DNA of 5,722 nt from an uncultured Chloroflexota bacterium (GTDB taxonomy: Bacteria; Chloroflexota; Anaerolineae; Anaerolineales; Villigracilaceae), in contig CAILWD010000143.1 in assembly GCA_903837815.1 (NCBI GenBank), positions 1 through 5,722 on the forward strand, given 5' to 3'. Of this stretch, positions 1 to 5,722 are shown piece after piece; within the stretch, counting starts at the first letter, position 1, and every line of letters begins with the position of its first letter. Both the position numbers and the translations under genes were made by a program. The notes under the pieces are model-generated. The model was not told the DNA's origin, made no database searches, and saw nothing but the letters and a program-made list of their open reading frames with translations.

Positions 1-1373
1 ACGGCGATGTGACCGAACTGGCGACCTTCTTTTCACAGTTTGCGCTCAACCTGATCGGGAACGGACTGCTGCTGGTCGGGATCCTGACCGCGTTGTACAT
101 CGAGGATTGGCGGGCTGGTCTCGGCTTCACCGTTTATTCGATCCTGACCATCACCATCCTGGGCCGCCTGAAGGACATTGCGGTGCCGCACCAAAAGGCG
201 CGGCGCGAGGCAGAGGCGCAGCTTTACGGCTTCATCGAAGAGCAGCTGGCCGGGACGGAGGATATCCGCTCGAACGGCGCGGTGGACTTTTCCATCCGCG
301 AGTTGTTCCGCCACCAGGGCATCATCCTCGGTCACAACCGCAAGTCGCATTTTAAGCGCTGGATCATCGAGAACGCGATGGGCTTCGCGCTGACCTTCGG
401 CAACCTGCTCGCCATCGCCAGCGGATACTGGCTGTTCTCGGCAGGGCTCGTCACCATCGGCACGGTCTATCTCTTCGTGCATTACATCAACCTGCTCGAA
501 GAACCCTTCTGGGCGATGACCCACGAGATCGAAAGCTTCCAGACCATCGGCGCCTGTGTCGAACGCCTGACCGAGTTCCGCAACTTTAAAGCGGAAGTGA
601 CCAGCGGCGCGGGCGTGGAGATTCCGAACAAACCTCTTGCGTTGAAATTTGAGGACGTGGCTTTTTCCTACAACGGAGCGGATTCCGTTTTGAACGGACT
701 CTCTTTCGACCTCAAGCCTGGTTCCGTCCTCGGACTGCTTGGACGCACGGGCAGCGGCAAGACCACGCTCGGACGGTTGATCTTCCGCCTGTACGACGTG
801 AAGGTTGGCAGCATCAAGGTCAATAACTTCGATTTGCGAGACGCCCACCTCGACGCCCTGCGACGAAAGATCGCCATCGTCACACAGGATGTGCAACTGT
901 TCCGCGCCAGCATCCGCGACAACCTGACCTTCTTCGACCGTTCGATTTCGGACGAGCAGATTCTCGCGACGCTCGAAGAGTTGGAACTCGGCGACTGGTT
1001 GCAGACTCAGCCCAAAGGCTTGGACACAGAACTCGACACGGGTTCCCGCTCCCTCTCGGCGGGCGAAGCGCAACTGCTCGCCTTCACCCGAGTCTTCCTG
1101 CGGAATCCTGGTCTGGTCATCCTCGACGAGGCTTCGTCCCGTCTTGACCCCGCCACCGAGCAACGGCTGGAGCGCGCGATAGACAAACTGTTGAAAGACC
1201 GCACCGCCATCATCATCGCCCACCGCCTCGACACGATTCACCGCGCAGACGATGTGATGATTTTGGACAAAGGCACGGTCAGCGAATACGGCAACCGCCG
1301 TCAACTCGCCGCCGACCCGAACTCAAGGTTTTATCAATTGCTGCAAACTGGAATGGAAGAAGTGCTGGCGTAA
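1..1373 (+). CDS. ABC exporter half-transporter, membrane + ATPase domains (5' partial)
   Basis: This is an ATP-driven exporter subunit of the inner membrane (type IV/ABCB-like fold). The reading frame is open to the left edge. The GTG at 9 lies inside a Gly-Asp-Val-Thr phrase typical of the region after TM2 in this family, so the true start is upstream and about 120-150 residues with TM1-TM2 are missing. Counting from the codon at 9, hydrophobic helices lie near residues 10-30, 37-55 and 122-165. The ATPase domain begins near residue 210. It shows the A-loop Tyr in FSYNG, Walker A GRTGSGKT (245-252), Q-loop Gln293, signature LSAGE (349-353) in place of LSGGQ, Walker B LVILDE with catalytic Glu374, D-loop SSRLD (376-380) and H-loop His405. 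It ends with TAA, 99 bp before the next exporter gene, its likely heterodimer partner. The substrate cannot be told; lipids, drugs or peptides are all possible. The family call is firm. Confidence 0.95.
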   Translation, partial: GDVTELATFFSQFALNLIGNGLLLVGILTALYIEDWRAGLGFTVYSILTITILGRLKDIAVPHQKARREAEAQLYGFIEEQLAGTEDIRSNGAVDFSIRELFRHQGIILGHNRKSHFKRWIIENAMGFALTFGNLLAIASGYWLFSAGLVTIGTVYLFVHYINLLEEPFWAMTHEIESFQTIGACVERLTEFRNFKAEVTSGAGVEIPNKPLALKFEDVAFSYNGADSVLNGLSFDLKPGSVLGLLGRTGSGKTTLGRLIFRLYDVKVGSIKVNNFDLRDAHLDALRRKIAIVTQDVQLFRASIRDNLTFFDRSISDEQILATLEELELGDWLQTQPKGLDTELDTGSRSLSAGEAQLLAFTRVFLRNPGLVILDEASSRLDPATEQRLERAIDKLLKDRTAIIIAHRLDTIHRADDVMILDKGTVSEYGNRRQLAADPNSRFYQLLQTGMEEVLA

Positions 1374-1374
1374 T

Positions 1375-1446
1375 CCCTCATCCCCAACCCTTCCCCCGAA
1401 GGGGAAGGGAGTCCCCTCTCCCTTCGGGAGAGGGCTAGGGTGAGGG
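1375..1446. repeat. REP/BIME-like double-hairpin element
   Basis: Two palindromic units lie head to head in the gap between the ABC genes. Hairpin 1 has a 9-bp stem (1388-1396 with 1401-1409) and a CGAA loop. Hairpin 2 has a 9-bp stem (1414-1422 with 1426-1434) and a TTC loop. Outside them, 1375-1390 (CCCTCATCCCCAACCC) is an imperfect inverted match to 1432-1446 (GGGCTAGGGTGAGGG). Each unit therefore consists of a CCCTCA.CCC-type tail plus a hairpin, as in bacterial REP sequences paired into a BIME. Similar CCCTCACCC...CTCTCCC...GGGAGAGGG repeats are widely dispersed in bacterial genomes (from memory, not searched). There is no T-tract, so it is unlikely to be a standard terminator. It may affect mRNA stability or partial read-through between the two subunit genes. 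Confidence 0.85.
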
Positions 1447-1460
1447 CGCGTCCAATCACC

Positions 1461-1465
1461 AAGGA
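1461..1465 (+). promoter_or_regulatory. Ribosome binding site deciding the start of the second ABC gene
   Basis: AAGGA lies 7 bases before the ATG at 1473. An in-frame GTG at 1440 would extend the protein by 11 residues, but it sits inside the repeat element and has only repeat sequence before it. The ATG at 1473 is therefore preferred. Confidence 0.75.
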
Positions 1466-1472
1466 ATTAAAC

Positions 1473-3263
1473 ATGGAAACAACCCTCAATCAAAAAGTCC
1501 CCGCGTTGCCTGCGTGGAAGGTCATCGGTCAGATGATTCGCTTCCGCCCGTGGCTGTGGTTCATTGACTTCATCAGCGTGTCGCTCATCCGCTTCTGCTG
1601 GCAGGTCGCACCTGCGCTCATCATCAAAGCTTTCTTTGACATGGTCACAGGTGAAGCTAAATTAACATTTGGCATCTGGGCAATCGTCGCCTTCCTCGCC
1701 GCCACATGGATCGGACGCGTCGTCGCAAGTTATGGCTTTTACTATGCTGATGTCCCCATCTTCGCGGACATGTCCACGCTGCTGCGCAAGAATCTGTTGA
1801 CGCACATCCTGCGTCGCCCTGGTGCGTCAGCGCTGCCCGACTCGGCAGGTGAAGCCGTCAGCCGCTTCAAAACCGACGTAAACGAGATCCCGCTCTTCGT
1901 GATTCTGATCAACGACGTCATGGTCGGGCTGGTCATCATCGCGGTATCCATCGTCCTGATGACCCAAATCAACCCGTCGGTGACGGTCATGGCACTGGTT
2001 CCGCTGGTCATCGTCGGAATCGTCGCCAACCTCGCCACGAGCCGCATCGAACATTATCGCCGCGCATCGCGTCAGGCGGGCGGAAAAGTCACAGGCTTCA
2101 TCGGCGAATTCTTCGGCGCGGTGCAAGCCGTCAAAGTGGCAACCGCCGAAAAGAACGTCATCGGCTACTTCCACAAACTCAACGACCAGCGCCGCATCCT
2201 GACCATCCGCGAAAAACTTTTCGACGAGATCCTCGGCTCGATCTATCGCAACACGTCCACGCTGGGCACGGGCGTCATCCTCGTCCTCGTCGGTCAGTCC
2301 ATGCGCGCGGGTCACTTCACGCTCGGCGACTTCTCGCTCTTCGTTTATCTTTTGCAAAGCATGGGCGACCTGACCACCTTCGGCGGCATGTTGTGGGCGC
2401 GCTACAAGCAGCTCGATGTCTCCGTCCAACGCATGTATCGCCTGATGGAAAACGCGCCCTTGAACGCGCTCGTCGAGCATAGTAAAGTGGATTTGGATGG
2501 AGCGCTGCCCGCAGTGACCTATGCGGACAAAACCGAAGCCGACCGACTGACCGAGCTGGTGGCTGACCATCTGACTTTTCGCTACCCTGATTCTGTCAAC
2601 GGCATCGCAGACATTTCGTTACACGTAAAACGTAACACGTTGACAGTCATCACAGGTCGCATCGGTTCTGGCAAGACAACCCTGCTGCGGACATTGCTTG
2701 GGCTGCTGCCCATGCAATCTGGCGAAATCAAATGGAACGGAACCACGATACACGCGCCTGGCGATTTTCTCATCCCGCCGCGCTGCGCCTACACCGCGCA
2801 GGTTCCGCGCCTGTTCAGCAACACACTGCGAAATAATATTCTGCTGGGTCTCAACCGCAGCGACGATGAAATTTACAAAGCCACCAAACTCGCTGTGATG
2901 GAGCGCGACCTCGAACAGATGGACGACAACCTCGAAACGATGGTCGGCGCGCGCGGCGTAAAACTTTCGGGTGGACAGGTGCAACGCTCCGCCGCCGCGC
3001 GCATGTTCATCCGTGAAGCCGAACTCGTGGTCTTCGACGACCTCTCCAGCGCGCTAGATGTCGAAACCGAGCGCCAGCTGTGGGAGCAGATCTTCGAGGC
3101 TGGGGACCTTACCTGCCTCGTCGTCTCCCACCGCCGTCCGCTCCTGCGACGAGCCGATCACATCATCGTGTTGAAGGATGGTCGCGTCGAAGCCGAAGGC
3201 ACGCTTGATGAGCTACTCGCCTCCAGCGCCGAAATGCGCGAATTGTGGAAGTTGGAAGAATAA
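1473..3263 (+). CDS. ABC exporter half-transporter with DD Walker B, partner of preceding gene
   Basis: This is a complete inner-membrane exporter subunit of 596 residues, the normal size for a fused membrane-ATPase half-transporter. The N-terminal half carries about six hydrophobic helices (first near residues 27-50, last near 265-290). A linker of about 35 residues rich in Asp, Glu and Ala precedes the ATPase domain. That domain shows the A-loop Tyr in FRYPD, Walker A GRIGSGKT (395-402), Q-loop Gln443, canonical LSGGQ (498-502), Walker B LVVFDD (518-523), D-loop SSALD (525-529) and H-loop His553. Asp523 stands where the catalytic Glu is expected, which usually marks a site with low hydrolysis. 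Together with LSAGE in the upstream protein, this suggests a heterodimer with one consensus and one degenerate ATP site. It starts at the ATG after AAGGA and probably shares a transcript with the upstream gene. The substrate is unknown. Confidence 0.95.
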   Translation: METTLNQKVPALPAWKVIGQMIRFRPWLWFIDFISVSLIRFCWQVAPALIIKAFFDMVTGEAKLTFGIWAIVAFLAATWIGRVVASYGFYYADVPIFADMSTLLRKNLLTHILRRPGASALPDSAGEAVSRFKTDVNEIPLFVILINDVMVGLVIIAVSIVLMTQINPSVTVMALVPLVIVGIVANLATSRIEHYRRASRQAGGKVTGFIGEFFGAVQAVKVATAEKNVIGYFHKLNDQRRILTIREKLFDEILGSIYRNTSTLGTGVILVLVGQSMRAGHFTLGDFSLFVYLLQSMGDLTTFGGMLWARYKQLDVSVQRMYRLMENAPLNALVEHSKVDLDGALPAVTYADKTEADRLTELVADHLTFRYPDSVNGIADISLHVKRNTLTVITGRIGSGKTTLLRTLLGLLPMQSGEIKWNGTTIHAPGDFLIPPRCAYTAQVPRLFSNTLRNNILLGLNRSDDEIYKATKLAVMERDLEQMDDNLETMVGARGVKLSGGQVQRSAAARMFIREAELVVFDDLSSALDVETERQLWEQIFEAGDLTCLVVSHRRPLLRRADHIIVLKDGRVEAEGTLDELLASSAEMRELWKLEE

Positions 3264-3268
3264 ATAAC

Positions 3269-3329
3269 GTAGGGGCAACTCTTCATGGACGATTAAGGTA
3301 CTTGATTAATGCGGAAGAGTTGCCCCTAC
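3269..3329. repeat. 16-bp perfect inverted repeat, MITE-like
   Basis: Bases 3269-3284 (GTAGGGGCAACTCTTC) pair without mismatch with 3314-3329, around a 29-base AT-richer loop. The element begins 5 bases after the stop of the ABC gene and ends just before the rtcB ribosome binding site. No T-tract follows, so it is not a standard intrinsic terminator. GTAGGGGC...GCCCCTAC ends resemble short dispersed palindromic elements that I recall from Chloroflexota and cyanobacteria (not searched). If transcribed through from the ABC genes, the hairpin would sit 2 bases before the rtcB Shine-Dalgarno and might influence initiation. Confidence 0.85.
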
Positions 3330-3331
3330 CC

Positions 3332-3336
3332 AAGGA
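3332..3336 (+). promoter_or_regulatory. Ribosome binding site of rtcB-family gene
   Basis: AAGGA lies 6 bases before the ATG at 3343. The surrounding CCAAGGAATT is identical to the ribosome binding site context of the second ABC gene at 1459-1468. It lies directly after the right arm of the inverted repeat, which supports the ATG at 3343 as start. Confidence 0.75.
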
Positions 3337-3342
3337 ATTGAA

Positions 3343-4764
3343 ATGGACATCATCACTGGCAAGATTCTAAAATTACACAACTGGTCTGATGGAAAGGTCA
3401 TCGGCTTGGCAAAGAACGTGGCGGCAGGACTCGCGGAGCAGGGACTCGAACGCGACGAAATTCTCTCCGCGCTGGACGCGGTTCGGCAAAACCCAGGCAG
3501 TTTCCTAGCCGACAGCTTGAAGGCAGACCTCGCGCGCGAGTGCATCCGCATCACACAAGTGGACGAGCCTGCGGCGGACGAACTGCTCGAAAGTCCGCTG
3601 CCTTTCCCCATTTGGGGACAGGAAAACATCGACCCCGAAGCCATCAGGCAGATGGAGAACGCCATGCGCCTGCCCATCACCGTCGCGGGCGCATTGATGC
3701 CCGACGCCCACGTCGGCTACGGACTGCCCATCGGCGGCGTGCTGGCGACCGAGAACGCGGTCATCCCCTACGCCGTCGGCGTGGACATCGCCTGTCGGAT
3801 GCGGCTCTCGCTGTACGAAGTCTCGCCGTATTTGCTGGGACAAAAGCCTGGCATGTTCGAAGATGCGCTCTGGAACGAGACTGCCTTCGGCATCGGCGCA
3901 AAGTGGACAGGCAGCAAGAAGGCGCAACACGCCGTTTTGGACGACGACGCCTGGTATGCCACCCGCCAGTTGAAGACGTTGAAAGACACCGCCATGAATC
4001 AACTCGGCACCAGCGGCACGGGCAATCACTTCGTCGAGTGGGGCTCGTTCCACCTGACCGAACCCATGTTTGACCTGGAGCCTGGCGTGTACCTCGCCCT
4101 GCTCTCGCACAGCGGCTCACGCGGAGTCGGCGCGAAGATCGCAGACCGTTTCAGCAAGCTGGCGCGGGAGAAACATCCCGACCTCGACAAGTCGGTGAGT
4201 CACCTCGCCTGGCTCTCGCTGGATTCGGAAGACGGTCAGGAATACTGGCTTTCGATGGAACTGGCGGGCAGGTTCGCTTCGGCGAATCATTTCATCATCC
4301 ACCAGCGGGTCGCCGCGGCGGTCGGGTTGAAGGAAGCCGCCGCTGTCGAAAACCATCACAACTTCGCCTGGCACGAAACCCTCGCCGACGGACGGAAGGT
4401 CGTCGTCCACAGGAAGGGAGCCACCCCCGCAGGCAGGGACGCGTTGGGAATCATCCCAGGCTCGATGGGCGACGCGGGCTACCTCGTTCGCGGACGGGGA
4501 GTCGCCTCATCGCTGGAGTCCGCTTCGCACGGGGCGGGCAGGTTGATGAGCCGCAAAGCCGCGCTGAATTCGATCAGCAAGTCGGCGCGGGACGCCTACC
4601 TCAAGGAGAACGGCGTCACCCTCCTCGGCGGCGGCATGGACGAATCGCCGCAGGCATACAAGCCCATCGAGGAGATCATCAAAGCCCAGTCTGAGCTGGT
4701 AGAGGTGCTGGGTAAGTTCACCCCAAGAATTGTCCGCATGGCAGATGAACCTGGGGATAGTTAA
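3343..4764 (+). CDS. rtcB: RtcB-family RNA ligase, long form
   Basis: RtcB enzymes are cytoplasmic, Mn- and GTP-dependent ligases that join RNA 2',3'-cyclic phosphate or 3'-phosphate ends to 5'-OH ends in tRNA splicing and RNA repair. This 473-residue protein keeps the family core: PDAHVGYGLPIGG (120-132), VGVDIAC with Asp148 and Cys151, GNHF with His229, SHSGSRG with His256, ENHHNFAW with His338/His339, HRKGATPAG (356-364), PGSMG (372-376) and SHGAGR with His396, the expected guanylylated His. All usual metal ligands are therefore present. It is longer than the classical enzyme of about 400 residues through an N-terminal stretch of about 110 residues (ITGKILKLHNWSDGKVIGLA onward), which I recall in a long bacterial RtcB subgroup. 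HNFAW and GATPAG also fit that subgroup. No archease, rtcA or rtcR is visible nearby. It may be a paralog with a different end preference. The last residues ADEPGDS recur downstream. The family call is firm; the substrate is inferred. Confidence 0.93.
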   Translation: MDIITGKILKLHNWSDGKVIGLAKNVAAGLAEQGLERDEILSALDAVRQNPGSFLADSLKADLARECIRITQVDEPAADELLESPLPFPIWGQENIDPEAIRQMENAMRLPITVAGALMPDAHVGYGLPIGGVLATENAVIPYAVGVDIACRMRLSLYEVSPYLLGQKPGMFEDALWNETAFGIGAKWTGSKKAQHAVLDDDAWYATRQLKTLKDTAMNQLGTSGTGNHFVEWGSFHLTEPMFDLEPGVYLALLSHSGSRGVGAKIADRFSKLAREKHPDLDKSVSHLAWLSLDSEDGQEYWLSMELAGRFASANHFIIHQRVAAAVGLKEAAAVENHHNFAWHETLADGRKVVVHRKGATPAGRDALGIIPGSMGDAGYLVRGRGVASSLESASHGAGRLMSRKAALNSISKSARDAYLKENGVTLLGGGMDESPQAYKPIEEIIKAQSELVEVLGKFTPRIVRMADEPGDS

Positions 4765-4771
4765 TGGTTCA

Positions 4772-4811
4772 CCCCGCACGCCTCATAGATTGTTTGTAGT
4801 AGCGTGCGGGG
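4772..4811. repeat. GC-rich hairpin after rtcB
   Basis: CCCCGCACGC (4772-4781) pairs perfectly with GCGTGCGGGG (4802-4811) around a 20-base loop. It starts 8 bases after the rtcB stop codon. The right arm can instead pair with the next segment: GCGGGGT (4806-4812) with ACCCCGC (4814-4820). Only one base would then remain as loop, so that alternative is mainly a DNA palindrome. No T-tract follows at once, so this is more likely part of a repeat element than the main terminator. Confidence 0.75.
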
Positions 4812-4863
4812 TCACCCCGCGTCTCGTCCCGCGCAGCGTGGCAGATGAGCCCGGGGATAGCCC
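4812..4863 (+). repeat. Diverged second copy of the rtcB 3' end
   Basis: Bases 4839-4860 match 4739-4760, the final codons of rtcB, at 20 of 22 positions and exactly 100 bp apart. Weaker similarity extends left to TCACCCC at 4718 and 4812. Read in its own frame, this copy gives TPRLVPRSVADEPGDS against TPRIVRMADEPGDS in RtcB. Most base differences are silent or conservative (GAA/GAG, CCT/CCC, AGT/AGC, CCA/CCG, AGA/CGT), and the length difference is 6 bases, or two codons. It has no start codon of its own and is not a working gene. It could be the stub of a lost rtcB paralog, or one unit of a dispersed repeat whose other unit supplies the end of rtcB. Confidence 0.7.
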
Positions 4864-4864
4864 C

Positions 4865-4910
4865 AAAACAGAGCCGCTCTCCTTCATCGGAAAGCGGCTC
4901 TTTGATTTTA
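4865..4910. terminator. Intrinsic terminator, probably bidirectional
   Basis: AGAGCCGCT (4870-4878) pairs perfectly with AGCGGCTCT (4893-4901). An inner TCC/GGA helix (4880-4882 with 4889-4891) shortens the loop. On the + strand the stem runs into TTTGATTTTA (4901-4910), a good U-tract for ending rtcB transcripts. On the - strand the stem is followed by GTTTTGG from the A-run at 4865-4868, a weaker tract that could end permease transcripts. Its position between two convergent genes fits use in both directions. Confidence 0.85.
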
Positions 4911-4979
4911 CTTCCCACCCAAACGGTGGCGCTGCCCATGCCAGAGATGGCGCGGATCATAAAGCGTCATGGAGCAATC

Positions 4980-5722
4980 CTACAGGACATTCGCATCATC
5001 CACATGATACGGCACATTGATGATGACGATTCCATGCTGGCGTTTCAACTGACTGCGAAGAATATCCGCCGTGTTTGTGTGCAGGGATCCAGCAAGGCGG
5101 CTTTCTGCCACGAACTCAGGCACAACGATGGTGATGGTTTCGCCGTGCTGGCGGCGCTCGGCAATATCGGAAATATACTCCAACAACGGTTCGAGAAAGA
5201 GGCGATAGGGTGAATCCAGCATCACCATGCGCACGCCGCCGCCCCACGTCTCCCACTTCTCGCGGACTTTCTCCGCGTCGGCGGGTTCAATGGTGACATG
5301 CACTGCCGTGATGTCGTCGGAGAGCATCCGCGCATAGCGCAGCGCCGCCAGCGTTCCCTGATGGACTCCGCTGACCGGCATAATCACGCGATGACGAATG
5401 GAATGCGGCGGGATGGTCCCTGCGTTTTCGAGAGAAAGCCTTTGGGCAAGATTCCTGTAGTGACGATGAATCATCCAGAAGACAGCCACCAGCAGCGGAA
5501 TCAGGATCAACACCACCCACGCGCCGTCGCGGAATTTGGTGACAGCAAAGACCATCATCACCACTGCGGTACAAACCGACCCAAAGCCGTTGACGAACAT
5601 TTTTACGCGCCAATCTGCGACATAACGCAGGGTCGAGCCGCGTTCGTGCTTTTCTTCGCCGGGTTTCAACTTGCCGATTTTGTGCCAGCGCAGCGCCATT
5701 CCGCCCTGCGAAAGGGTAAACG
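4980..5722 (-). CDS. APC-family permease, C-terminal part (5' partial)
   Basis: This is the C-terminal 246 residues of a membrane permease of the amino acid-polyamine-organocation superfamily. The frame is open through the right window edge, reading FTLSQGG before the first Met, so the Met at 5699 is internal. FTLSQ.GM is typical after the late transmembrane helices of this large permease group, which usually has 600-700 residues. Two hydrophobic helices follow, MFVNGFGSVCTAVVMMVFAV and GAWVVLILIPLLVAVFWMI. After them comes a soluble alpha/beta tail: IMPVSGVHQGT, AALRYAR, AVHVT, DSPYRLFLEPLLEYI, TIVVPEFV and a final VPYHV. This tail is common in the subgroup and resembles the universal stress protein fold. 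It ends with TAG at 4980-4982 and converges on rtcB across the shared terminator. The substrate is not deducible; amino acids are the usual guess. Confidence 0.88.
   Translation of the reverse strand, partial: FTLSQGGMALRWHKIGKLKPGEEKHERGSTLRYVADWRVKMFVNGFGSVCTAVVMMVFAVTKFRDGAWVVLILIPLLVAVFWMIHRHYRNLAQRLSLENAGTIPPHSIRHRVIMPVSGVHQGTLAALRYARMLSDDITAVHVTIEPADAEKVREKWETWGGGVRMVMLDSPYRLFLEPLLEYISDIAERRQHGETITIVVPEFVAESRLAGSLHTNTADILRSQLKRQHGIVIINVPYHVDDANVL

Noticed and set aside
33..1304. Long open frame of 423 codons on the - strand opposite the first ABC gene
   Set aside because: Its translation has no recognisable domain and is rich in Arg, Val, Asp and Glu from reverse-complemented GC-rich codons. 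The + strand carries all ABC motifs.
1440..1472. GTG start giving an 11-residue longer second ABC protein
   Set aside because: It lies inside the palindromic repeat and lacks a binding site; the ATG at 1473 has AAGGA at proper spacing.
1827..2570. 247-codon open frame on the - strand opposite the second ABC gene
   Set aside because: It is a shadow of the coding strand, with no family-like sequence and no plausible ribosome binding site.
3269..3329. Inverted repeat as an intrinsic terminator of the ABC genes
   Set aside because: The loop is 29 bases and no T-tract follows; the next bases are the rtcB ribosome binding site.
3302..3330. TTGATT at 3302 as a -35 box for an rtcB promoter
   Set aside because: No -10-like hexamer lies at the right distance; that position is the C-rich right arm of the repeat.
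4769..4960. 63-codon - strand frame just downstream of the permease
   Set aside because: It reads through the terminator stem and both arms of the GC hairpin; there is no domain and no clear binding site.
4730..5020. 96-codon + strand frame spanning the rtcB end, the repeat and the terminator
   Set aside because: It overlaps rtcB in another frame, runs through a hairpin terminator and into the permease gene end. Its only meaningful part is the repeated ADEPGDS segment.

Overview
The window is bacterial chromosomal DNA that is GC-rich (roughly 60% by eye) and densely coding. It holds three genes on the + strand and one on the - strand, with the outer two cut by the window edges. The protein types and the palindromic repeats in nearly every gap recall environmental Chloroflexota such as Anaerolineae. 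That placement is inferred from sequence style and is not proven. No phage, integrase, CRISPR, tRNA or rRNA signal was seen.

Positions 1-3263 encode two consecutive half-size ABC exporters (membrane domain plus ATPase domain). The first lacks its N-terminus because of the window edge. The second is complete, with its start at 1473. Their nucleotide-binding motifs differ in complementary ways: the first has LSAGE with a DE Walker B, the second has LSGGQ with a DD Walker B. This is what a heterodimeric exporter with one normal and one degenerate ATP site would show. A 72-base double-hairpin repeat of the REP/BIME kind separates the two genes.

Positions 3343-4764 encode a long-form RtcB-family RNA ligase with all expected metal and guanylylation residues and an N-terminal extension of about 110 residues. 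It follows a 16-bp perfect inverted repeat that ends just before its ribosome binding site.

Positions 4765-4979 form a convergent intergenic region. It contains a 10-bp GC hairpin with a competing partner strand, a diverged second copy of the last codons of rtcB offset by about 100 bp, and a strong hairpin terminator that may work in both directions. From 4980 to the right edge, on the - strand, is the C-terminal third or so of an APC-family permease with its two last membrane helices and a cytosolic alpha/beta tail.

The ABC pair probably acts as one membrane machine. No functional link between it, the RNA ligase and the permease is visible. The most unusual material is the non-coding or repeat structure in the three gaps, above all the repeated rtcB tail. 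No clear new multi-gene system is present.
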